A stretch of 64,000 bases of DNA, taken from assembly GCF_917563915.1 (NCBI RefSeq), contig NZ_CAKJTI010000014.1:25082-89081 (forward strand), in the 5' to 3' direction. A program made the position numbers and the translations under genes. This document shows positions 55,049 to 64,000 of this stretch, one piece after another (the stretch's first letter is position 1; each line of letters starts with the position of its first letter). The stretch comes from Bacillus rhizoplanae (lineage in GTDB: Bacteria; Bacillota; Bacilli; Bacillales; Bacillaceae_G). The notes beneath the pieces were generated by a model. The model made no database searches and was not told the DNA's origin. It worked only from the letters and a program-made list of their open reading frames with translations.

Positions 55049-56392
55049 TTGGAAAACATTTCAGATTTATGGAATAGCACCTTAAAAGAACTAGAAAAAA
55101 AAGTGAGTAAGCCTAGTTATGAAACATGGCTTAAATCTACAAAAGCTTATTCTTTAAAAAAGGACGTTTTAACCATTACAGCTCCAAATGAATTTGCACG
55201 TGATTGGTTGGAATCCCACTATTCAGATCTTATTTCGGAGACAATCATTCATTTAATGGGGGCAGAGCTTGAGATTCGCTTTATCATTCCACAAAGTCAA
55301 ACAGAAGAGGAATTTGACTATCCTCCTATTAAAAAAAATACAACAACGCATGATGAACCTAATCATTTTCCGAAAAGCATGCTCAATCCAAAATATATAT
55401 TTGATACCTTTGTAATCGGTTCTGGCAATCGCTTTGCCCATGCAGCTTCGTTAGCTGTAGCTGAGGCACCAGCTAAAGCATACAATCCCTTATTTATTTA
55501 CGGGGGAGTTGGTCTTGGAAAAACGCATTTAATGCATGCAATTGGTCATTATGTTATCGAACATAATCCAAACGCAAAGGTCGTTTATCTGTCATCTGAA
55601 AAATTTACAAATGAGTTTATTAATTCTATTCGTGATAATAAGGCCGTTGATTTTCGTAATAAATATCGGAACGTCGATGTTCTACTTATAGACGATATTC
55701 AATTTCTTGCTGGAAAAGAACAAACACAAGAAGAGTTCTTCCATACATTTAACGCGTTGCACGAAGAAAGTAAGCAAATTGTAATTTCAAGTGATCGTCC
55801 GCCAAAAGAAATTCCTACATTAGAAGATCGCTTACGTTCACGCTTTGAATGGGGACTCATTACAGATATTACTCCTCCAGATTTAGAAACAAGAATTGCG
55901 ATTTTACGCAAGAAAGCAAAAGCTGAAGGTCTGGATATTCCAAATGAAGTTATGCTCTACATCGCAAATCAAATTGACTCTAACATCCGTGAATTAGAAG
56001 GTGCTCTAATTCGTGTTGTAGCGTATTCGTCTTTAATTAATAAGGATATTAATGCCGATTTAGCTGCTGAGGCACTAAAGCATATTATTCCAAATTCAAA
56101 ACCAAAAATTATTTCAATTTATGACATCCAAAAAGCTGTAGGGGATGTTTTTCAAGTGAAATTAGAAGACTTTAAAGCGAAAAAGCGTACAAAATCAGTC
56201 GCTTTCCCTCGTCAAATTGCAATGTATCTGTCTCGTGAACTAACAGATTCATCCTTACCAAAAATCGGTGAGGAGTTTGGAGGTCGTGATCATACTACAG
56301 TCATTCACGCACATGAAAAAATTTCAAAACTGTTAAAAACAGATGCACAATTACAGAGGCAACTTGAAGACATTCACGATATTTTAAAGTAA
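55049..56392 (+). CDS. dnaA: Chromosomal replication initiator DnaA
   Basis: 447 residues in four domains: domain I (1-82, [21 protein letters not shown]), variable linker II (83-110), AAA+ domain III with Walker [15 protein letters not shown] (about 150-163), Walker [11 protein letters not shown] and the sensor motifs, and DNA-binding domain IV with [14 protein letters not shown] and the signature [16 protein letters not shown]. It binds DnaA boxes and melts the origin. The start is TTG at 55049 behind AAAGGAGGG. It is the first gene of the rightward replication operon and is followed by a terminator and oriC part 2. Confidence 0.98.
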   Translation: MENISDLWNSTLKELEKKVSKPSYETWLKSTKAYSLKKDVLTITAPNEFARDWLESHYSDLISETIIHLMGAELEIRFIIPQSQTEEEFDYPPIKKNTTTHDEPNHFPKSMLNPKYIFDTFVIGSGNRFAHAASLAVAEAPAKAYNPLFIYGGVGLGKTHLMHAIGHYVIEHNPNAKVVYLSSEKFTNEFINSIRDNKAVDFRNKYRNVDVLLIDDIQFLAGKEQTQEEFFHTFNALHEESKQIVISSDRPPKEIPTLEDRLRSRFEWGLITDITPPDLETRIAILRKKAKAEGLDIPNEVMLYIANQIDSNIRELEGALIRVVAYSSLINKDINADLAAEALKHIIPNSKPKIISIYDIQKAVGDVFQVKLEDFKAKKRTKSVAFPRQIAMYLSRELTDSSLPKIGEEFGGRDHTTVIHAHEKISKLLKTDAQLQRQLEDIHDILK

Positions 56393-56432
56393 TATGATGT
56401 GAATAACGTGAATAACTCTCTTTATTTTATAC

Positions 56433-56465
56433 ACAGTCTATCCACATGTAGATAGACTGTTTTTC
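56433..56465 (+). terminator. Terminator of dnaA
   Basis: ACAGTCTAT and ATAGACTGT flank a 10-nt loop, followed by TTTTTCC. The loop includes a partial DnaA box (TATCCACAT). Confidence 0.8.
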
Positions 56466-56480
56466 CGTATTCTAAATGAG

Positions 56481-56556
56481 TTATCCACATATCCACAAGA
56501 CCTATTACTATTACTACTAATTTTTTATTATTATTAAATAAAACCAATTTTATACT
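56481..56556 (+). other. oriC: oriC, part 2 (incC): DnaA boxes, DnaA-trios and unwinding region
   Basis: A perfect box TTATCCACA (56481-56489) and an adjacent ATATCCACA (56489-56497) are followed, after AGAC, by six triplets CTA TTA CTA TTA CTA CTA (56502-56519). Read 3' to 5' on the other strand these are GAT/AAT, the DnaA-trio pattern. AT-only sequence follows to 56545. This is the Bacillus basal unwinding system. Confidence 0.9.
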
Positions 56557-56573
56557 TGCCGGAGGTTTTCGTT

Positions 56574-57719
56574 ATGCATTTTTCAATTCAAAGAGATTAC
56601 CTTGTCAGAAGTGTACAAGATGTAATGAAAGCTGTTTCCTCTCGTACAACAATTCCAATTCTTACAGGGATTAAAATCGTAGCAAATGAAGAAGGTGTTA
56701 CATTAACAGGTAGCGATGCGAATATATCCATCGAATCCTTTATTCCAATTGAAGAGGATGGAAAAGAAATTGTAGAGGTCCTACAATCAGGAAGTATTGT
56801 TTTACAAGCAAAATATTTTAGTGAAATTGTAAAAAAATTACCGAAAGATACAGTTGAAATTTCTGTCGAAAGTCATTTTATGACGAAAATAAAATCTGGA
56901 AAATCCGAGTTTAACTTAAATGGTTTAGACTCAGCTGAATATCCATTGTTACCACAGATTGAAGAACATCATGTATTTCAAATTCCAACAGATCTGTTAA
57001 AACATATGATTCGTCAAACTGTTTTTGCTGTATCTACATCAGAAACACGCCCGATCTTGACAGGTGTAAACTGGAAAGTATATAACAGCGAGTTGGTTTG
57101 TATTGCAACAGATAGTCATCGTTTAGCGCTTCGTAAAGCGAAAATTGCAGGACAAACTATTTTGAATGAATTTCAAGCAAATGTTGTTATTCCAGGAAAA
57201 AGTTTAAATGAGTTAAGTAAAATTCTTGATGAATCAGAAGAAATGGTAGATATTGTTATAACGGAGTATCAAGTGTTATTCCGGACGAAACATTTATTAT
57301 TCTTCTCTAGATTGTTAGAAGGTAACTATCCTGATACAACAAGACTAATCCCACCGGATAGTAAAACCGATATTTTTGTAAATACAAAAGAATTTTTACA
57401 AGCAATTGATCGAGCTTCTTTATTAGCAAGAGATGGACGTAATAATGTTGTAAAATTAGCAACTTTAGAAGATCAAATGTTAGAAATTTCATCGAACTCT
57501 CCAGAAATCGGAAAAGTAGTAGAAGAAGTTCAGTGCGAGAAAATTGAAGGTGAAGAGTTAAAAATCTCCTTTAGTGCAAAATATATGATGGATGCATTAA
57601 AAGCATTGGATAGCACAGAAATTAAAATTAGCTTCACTGGTGCAATGAGACCATTTTTAATTCGTACAGTGAACGATGATTCCATTACTCAATTAATTTT
57701 ACCAGTACGTACGTACTAA
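56574..57719 (+). CDS. dnaN: DNA polymerase III beta subunit (sliding clamp)
   Basis: 381 residues forming three clamp domains. Starts MHFSIQRDYLVRSVQDVMKA; seen SRTTIPILTGIKI, STSETRPILTGVNW and the C-terminal FLIRTVNDDSITQLILPVRTY. It forms a ring that tethers polymerase. The ATG at 56574 has GGAGG 8 bp upstream. It lies right after oriC part 2. Confidence 0.98.
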   Translation: MHFSIQRDYLVRSVQDVMKAVSSRTTIPILTGIKIVANEEGVTLTGSDANISIESFIPIEEDGKEIVEVLQSGSIVLQAKYFSEIVKKLPKDTVEISVESHFMTKIKSGKSEFNLNGLDSAEYPLLPQIEEHHVFQIPTDLLKHMIRQTVFAVSTSETRPILTGVNWKVYNSELVCIATDSHRLALRKAKIAGQTILNEFQANVVIPGKSLNELSKILDESEEMVDIVITEYQVLFRTKHLLFFSRLLEGNYPDTTRLIPPDSKTDIFVNTKEFLQAIDRASLLARDGRNNVVKLATLEDQMLEISSNSPEIGKVVEEVQCEKIEGEELKISFSAKYMMDALKALDSTEIKISFTGAMRPFLIRTVNDDSITQLILPVRTY

Positions 57720-57725
57720 AAGGAT

Positions 57726-57760
57726 AGGGTTACTAGTGTAGATGTACTGGTAACCCTTTT
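57726..57760 (+). terminator. Terminator-like hairpin after dnaN
   Basis: AGGGTTAC-t-AGT and ACT-g-GTAACCCT form the stem, followed by TTTTGATTTTT. Confidence 0.75.
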
Positions 57761-57841
57761 GATTTTTCCCTATTACTTTCCTAATGCTTGTTTATTTAGT
57801 ACAATGAAAGAATGAACACTTTTAGAAAGTGAGCGATTTGT

Positions 57842-58054
57842 ATGAAACATATTCAAATTTCGACAGAATATATTACATTAGGACAATTTTTAAAACTGGC
57901 TGACGTGATTGATACAGGCGGAGCAGTAAAATGGTTTTTACAAGAGTATGAAGTGTATGTGAATAAAGAGCCTGAAAATAGACGAGGGCGAAAATTATAT
58001 ACAAATGATATTGTTGAAATTCCGGGGATCGGAACATTTCAAGTTCAAGGATAA
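57842..58054 (+). CDS. rlbA: S4-domain protein RlbA (YaaA)
   Basis: 70-residue S4 RNA-binding domain protein between dnaN and recF, a conserved position. It has the pattern ITLGQFLKLADVIDTGGAVK with NKEPENRRGRKLY and DIVEIPG. In B. subtilis YaaA/RlbA affects 50S ribosome assembly. Its stop is 12 bp before recF. Confidence 0.95.
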   Translation: MKHIQISTEYITLGQFLKLADVIDTGGAVKWFLQEYEVYVNKEPENRRGRKLYTNDIVEIPGIGTFQVQG

Positions 58055-58066
58055 AGGGGGATCCCT

Positions 58067-59194
58067 TTGTATATTACAGAATTACATTTACAAAACTATC
58101 GCAATTATGAACAGTTAGATCTCTCCTTCGAAGATAAAGTAAACGTAATTATTGGTGAAAATGCGCAAGGAAAAACAAATTTGATGGAAGCGATTTATGT
58201 ATTAGCGATGGCTAAATCTCATCGAACTTCTAATGATCGTGAACTTATCAGATGGGATGAAGATTGTGGTAAGATAAAAGGGAGACTGCAAAAACGAAAT
58301 AACTCTTTGTCCTTAGAACTGAACGTTTCCAAAAAAGGGAAAAAGGCAAAGTTAAATCAGCTTGAGCAACAAAAATTGAGTCAATATATTGGCGTAATGA
58401 ATGTGGTTATGTTTGCTCCTGAAGATTTAAACCTTGTAAAGGGAAGTCCTCAAGTACGAAGACGTTTTTTAGATATGGAGCTTGGACAAATAGCTCCTGT
58501 ATATTTGTATGAATTAAGTCAATACCAAAAAGTCCTTACACAGCGTAATCATTTGCTCAAAAAAATGCAAGGAAACAGTATGAATGATGAAGCTATGCTA
58601 GATGTGTTCACACTTCAACTCGTTGAACATGGTGTAAAAGTATTAAAAAAACGTTTTGAATTTTTACGTTTATTGCAAGAATGGGCAGCTCCAATTCATC
58701 GGGGAATTAGCAGGGGACTTGAGGAGCTAGAAATAGTCTATAAACCAAGTATAGATGTATCAGAATCCATGGATTTGTCGAAAATAAAAGAAGTATACTA
58801 TGAAAGTTTCCAATCTGTGAAACAACGTGAACTCTTCCGTGGTACAACCTTAATTGGGCCTCATCGTGACGATTTACAATTCTTCGTTAATGGTAAAAAT
58901 GTTCAAGTCTTTGGTTCGCAAGGGCAACAACGAACGACCGCACTTTCCCTAAAGTTAGCTGAAATCGAATTAATTTATTCAGAAGTTAACGAATATCCCA
59001 TCCTTTTATTAGATGATGTGTTATCAGAACTAGATGATTATCGACAATCACATCTGCTTAATACGATTCAAGGAAAGGTGCAAACGTTTGTGACAACGAC
59101 AAGTGTTGATGGAATTGAGCATGATACATTAAAACAAGCAAAAACAATTCATGTAACGAACGGCACAGTGGATTGTGGAGAAGAAGATAAATAG
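58067..59194 (+). CDS. recF: DNA replication and repair protein RecF
   Basis: 375-residue SMC-like ATPase. Walker [21 protein letters not shown] (about 29-48), signature [18 protein letters not shown] and Walker [18 protein letters not shown]. It loads RecA at gaps with RecO and RecR. The start is TTG at 58067 behind AAAGGGGG. Confidence 0.97.
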   Translation: MYITELHLQNYRNYEQLDLSFEDKVNVIIGENAQGKTNLMEAIYVLAMAKSHRTSNDRELIRWDEDCGKIKGRLQKRNNSLSLELNVSKKGKKAKLNQLEQQKLSQYIGVMNVVMFAPEDLNLVKGSPQVRRRFLDMELGQIAPVYLYELSQYQKVLTQRNHLLKKMQGNSMNDEAMLDVFTLQLVEHGVKVLKKRFEFLRLLQEWAAPIHRGISRGLEELEIVYKPSIDVSESMDLSKIKEVYYESFQSVKQRELFRGTTLIGPHRDDLQFFVNGKNVQVFGSQGQQRTTALSLKLAEIELIYSEVNEYPILLLDDVLSELDDYRQSHLLNTIQGKVQTFVTTTSVDGIEHDTLKQAKTIHVTNGTVDCGEEDK

Positions 59195-59217
59195 CTTCTG
59201 TCTAAATGGAAAAGTAG

Positions 59218-61155
<1,938 letters not shown>

Positions 61156-61246
61156 TGATTGATGACAGGAATCGGAGTATTCCTGTCTTCTACGTATAAA
61201 TGAACATGGTATATCGATCGGAAATGTAATGAGGAGGTGCTGGTTG

Positions 61247-63721
61247 ATGTCAGACAACCAACAACAAGGCCGAATTCGAGAAATTAATATTAGCCAAGAA
61301 ATGCGTACCTCGTTTTTAGATTATGCGATGAGCGTTATCGTATCTCGTGCACTGCCAGATGTTCGTGATGGATTAAAACCTGTTCACCGCAGAATTTTAT
61401 ATGCGATGAACGATTTAGGAATTACTGCTGATAAAGCGTATAAGAAGTCTGCGCGTATTGTTGGTGAAGTAATTGGTAAGTATCATCCGCATGGTGATTC
61501 AGCTGTATACGAGACAATGGTGCGAATGGCTCAAGACTTTAGTCAACGTTATATGCTAGTAAATGGACATGGTAACTTCGGTTCTGTCGATGGTGATTCG
61601 GCGGCCGCGATGCGTTATACAGAGGCAAAAATGTCCAAGATTTCTATGGAACTATTGCGTGATATCACAAAAAATACAATTGATTATCAAGATAACTATG
61701 ATGGTTCGGAAAGAGAACCAATTGTATTACCTGCGCGCTTTCCTAATTTATTAGTAAATGGTGCAACTGGTATCGCGGTTGGTATGGCAACGAATATTCC
61801 TCCGCATCAGCTTGGTGAAGTAATTGATGGGGTATTAGCGTTAAGTCACAATCCAGAGATTACAATCGCAGAATTAATGGAGTATATTCCCGGCCCAGAT
61901 TTCCCAACAGCTGGTCAAATTCTTGGACGAAGTGGAATTCGAAGAGCGTATGAAACAGGGCGTGGTACAGTAATTCTTCGCGCAAGAGTAGAGATCGAAG
62001 AGAAGGCAAATGGGAAACAATCTATTATTGTAACTGAACTACCATATCAAGTGAATAAAGCAAGGTTGATTGAAAAGATTGCGGAGCTTGTTCGAGACAA
62101 AAAGATTGATGGTATTACAGATTTACGTGATGAATCAGATCGAAATGGTATGCGTATCGTCATGGAATTACGACGAGATGCAAATGCAAATGTGTTATTG
62201 AATAACTTATATAAACATACAGCACTTCAGACAAGCTTTGGTATTAATATGCTATCGCTCGTAAATGGAGAACCAAAAGTATTAAATTTAAAAGAATGTC
62301 TATATCATTACCTGGAGCATCAGAAGGTCGTTATCCGTAGACGTACTGCATATGAATTAGAGAAAGCAGAAGCTCGTGCTCATATTTTAGAAGGTTTACG
62401 CATCGCGTTAGATCATCTTGATGAAGTAATTACTCTAATTCGTAATTCGAAGACAGCAGACATTGCAAAGCAAGGATTAATGGAACGTTTTGGTTTAAGT
62501 GAAAAGCAAGCACAAGCAATTTTAGATATGCGTTTGCAACGTTTAACAGGATTAGAGCGCGAAAAAATCGAACAAGAATATCAAGAACTACTTGCATTGA
62601 TTGCGGAGTTAAAAGCAATTCTCGCAGATGAAGAGAAAGTTCTTGAAATTATTCGTGAAGAATTAACAGAAGTTAAAGATCGCTTTAATGATACACGAAG
62701 ATCAGAAATTACAATTGGCGGTATGGAAGCAATCGAGGATGAAGATTTAATTCCAGAGCAAAACATTGTAATCACACTTACTCATAATGGGTATGTGAAA
62801 CGATTACCAGCTTCTACGTACAAAACGCAAAATCGTGGCGGACGTGGAGTTCAAGGTATGGGGACGAACAATGATGATTTTGTAGAACATTTGTTAACAA
62901 CATCTACACATGATCATATTCTATTCTTCACAAATAAAGGGAAAGTATACCGGACGAAGGGATATGAAATCCCAGAGTATAGCCGTACAGCTAAGGGTAT
63001 ACCAATTATCAACTTATTAGAAGTAGATAAAGATGAATGGGTAAATGCGATTATCCCAATCCGAGAATTTAGTGATGACCATTACTTATTCTTTACGACG
63101 AAACAGGGTATTGCAAAAAGAACACCACTTTCATCGTTTGCTAACATACGTAATAATGGTTTAATTGCAATATCACTTCGTGAAGATGATGAAGTTATTT
63201 CTGTTCGATTAACAACAGGCGAAAAAGATATGATTGTGGGAACAAGTAATGGTATGTTAATTCGCTTCCATGAACAAGATGTTCGCTCGATGGGACGTAA
63301 TGCAGCGGGTGTGAAGGCTATTACGTTAGGTGAGGAAGATCAAGTAGTTGGCATGGAAATCGTTGAAGAAGAAATGGATGTCTTAATTGTAACGAAAAAC
63401 GGTTATGGTAAGCGGACACCAGTTGAAGAATATCGCCTCCAAAGCCGTGGGGGTAAAGGTCTTAAAACATGTAATATTACAGATAAGAATGGCAAGTTAA
63501 TTGCTGTTAAGTCTGTAAATGGTGAAGAAGATATTATGCTGATTACAGCAGCAGGTGTGTTAATTCGTATGCCGGTTGATCAAATCTCTCAAATGGGACG
63601 TAATACGCAAGGTGTTCGTTTAATTCGTTTAGAAGGCGAGCAAGAAGTAGCGACGGTAGCAAAGACACAAAAAGAAGATGAAGAAGACATACAAGAAGAT
63701 CAAGAAAGCTCAGAAGAATAA
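61247..63721 (+). CDS. gyrA: DNA gyrase subunit A
   Basis: 824 residues. The breakage-reunion domain holds the catalytic Tyr in [10 protein letters not shown] (about residue 123). The quinolone-determining region reads [10 protein letters not shown] with Ser85 and Glu89, the usual susceptible residues. The C-terminal beta-pinwheel has the GyrA box QNRGGRG (about residue 530) and ends in an acidic Glu/Asp/Gln tail. ATG at 61247 behind GAGGAGGTG. A terminator follows. Confidence 0.98.
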   Translation: MSDNQQQGRIREINISQEMRTSFLDYAMSVIVSRALPDVRDGLKPVHRRILYAMNDLGITADKAYKKSARIVGEVIGKYHPHGDSAVYETMVRMAQDFSQRYMLVNGHGNFGSVDGDSAAAMRYTEAKMSKISMELLRDITKNTIDYQDNYDGSEREPIVLPARFPNLLVNGATGIAVGMATNIPPHQLGEVIDGVLALSHNPEITIAELMEYIPGPDFPTAGQILGRSGIRRAYETGRGTVILRARVEIEEKANGKQSIIVTELPYQVNKARLIEKIAELVRDKKIDGITDLRDESDRNGMRIVMELRRDANANVLLNNLYKHTALQTSFGINMLSLVNGEPKVLNLKECLYHYLEHQKVVIRRRTAYELEKAEARAHILEGLRIALDHLDEVITLIRNSKTADIAKQGLMERFGLSEKQAQAILDMRLQRLTGLEREKIEQEYQELLALIAELKAILADEEKVLEIIREELTEVKDRFNDTRRSEITIGGMEAIEDEDLIPEQNIVITLTHNGYVKRLPASTYKTQNRGGRGVQGMGTNNDDFVEHLLTTSTHDHILFFTNKGKVYRTKGYEIPEYSRTAKGIPIINLLEVDKDEWVNAIIPIREFSDDHYLFFTTKQGIAKRTPLSSFANIRNNGLIAISLREDDEVISVRLTTGEKDMIVGTSNGMLIRFHEQDVRSMGRNAAGVKAITLGEEDQVVGMEIVEEEMDVLIVTKNGYGKRTPVEEYRLQSRGGKGLKTCNITDKNGKLIAVKSVNGEEDIMLITAAGVLIRMPVDQISQMGRNTQGVRLIRLEGEQEVATVAKTQKEDEEDIQEDQESSEE

Positions 63722-63747
63722 GGGGATTCTCCTTATTCTTTTTTTTT
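63717..63747 (+). terminator. Terminator of gyrA
   Basis: GAATAAGG and CCTTATTC flank a short loop, followed by TTTTTTTT. Confidence 0.88.
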
Positions 63748-63758
63748 ATAAAAAGTGC

Positions 63759-63787
63759 TTGCATAGGAGGAGTGAAGTCTATATAAT
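63759..63787 (+). promoter_or_regulatory. rRNA promoter P1
   Basis: TTGCAT and TATAAT with a 17-bp spacer. Confidence 0.85.
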
Positions 63788-63832
63788 AGGCAGAGTCAGC
63801 AATTCACTGAAACAAAATGTTACAACAAGTTG

Positions 63833-63861
63833 TTGACGAACATGAAATGTTATGTTATATT
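63833..63861 (+). promoter_or_regulatory. rRNA promoter P2
   Basis: TTGACG and TATATT with a 17-bp spacer, 74 bp after P1. The leader then carries the TGAACTTTGAAAACTAAAC segment typical of Bacillus rRNA transcripts. Confidence 0.85.
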
Positions 63862-63956
63862 ATAAAAGTCGCTGAAACGCGATATTGAACTTTGAAAACT
63901 AAACGAAACAAACAACGTGAAACGTCAATTTTTATTTATGATGCTAGACAAACACT

Positions 63957-64000
<44 letters not shown>

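Noticed and set aside
54753-55080. Short minus-strand frames upstream of dnaA
   Set aside because: They lie over DnaA boxes and the dnaA leader, have no ribosome-binding site and encode no recognisable protein.

Overview
The window is chromosomal DNA of a low-GC, spore-forming Firmicute of the Bacillus cereus group, and it spans the replication origin. The evidence is the block rpmH-dnaA-dnaN-rlbA-recF-gyrB-gyrA running into a 16S rRNA gene, the block noc-soj-spo0J-yyaC, the walRKHIJ-htrC-CxxH-rlmH block, and many copies of the group-specific bcr1 repeat. Genes left of dnaA lie mostly on the minus strand and genes to its right on the plus strand, so housekeeping genes are mostly read in the direction of the replication fork.

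Layout. 1-3300: 5' part of cstA (cut by the window edge), a LytTR response regulator and an MFS transporter of the niacin-permease type. 3400-17200: an accessory surface-glycan region with a TagA-type transferase, a GT4 transferase, an O-antigen ligase/polymerase, a Wzx-like flippase, a GT2 transferase and two paralogous GT39-like membrane proteins. These are interleaved with a TRIC-type channel, an acyl-CoA thioesterase and an ABC-F ATPase. 17300-25200: stress and membrane genes (msrAB, an AI-2E family protein, an AmiS/UreI channel, a hemolysin III family protein, a DUF1836 protein) and a secreted PhoX-type phosphatase behind a candidate Pho box. 25400-33000: rlmH, a small CxxH/CxxC protein, htrC and the walRKHIJ essential two-component operon. 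33100-33500: four tRNAs (Lys, Glu, Asp, Phe). 33600-44100: purA, dnaC, rplI, gdpP, yybS, rpsR-ssb-rpsF, ychF, yyzM and an mscS-family channel. 44500-54500: yyaC, spo0J, soj, noc, rsmG, mnmG, mnmE, jag, spoIIIJ, rnpA, rpmH. 54500-57000: a bipartite oriC flanking dnaA, with DnaA boxes, a six-unit DnaA-trio tract and an AT-rich unwinding region. 57000-64000: the replication genes, then tandem rRNA promoters and the first bases of 16S rRNA.

Replication, segregation and wall growth signals are packed together here. There are two perfect parS sites (in walK and spo0J), one Noc-binding site inside soj, oriC itself, and a second DnaA-box cluster of five perfect boxes between rlmH and htrC. The tRNA modification genes (mnmG, mnmE), YidC/Jag membrane insertion and RNase P protein form the conserved origin neighbourhood.

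The most unusual property is the density of bcr1 elements: seven near full-length (about 155 bp, flanked by ATAAA/TTTAT) and about a dozen shortened derivatives in 64 kb. Several sit exactly at gene ends, so that the ATAAA target supplies the stop codon. Other points to check are a layered leader in front of amiS (cre site, terminator-like hairpin, second hairpin, tiny upstream frame), a 21-bp perfect hairpin touching the ribosome-binding site of the hemolysin III gene, and several unexplained perfect inverted repeats. I found no prophage, transposase, CRISPR array or toxin-antitoxin system.
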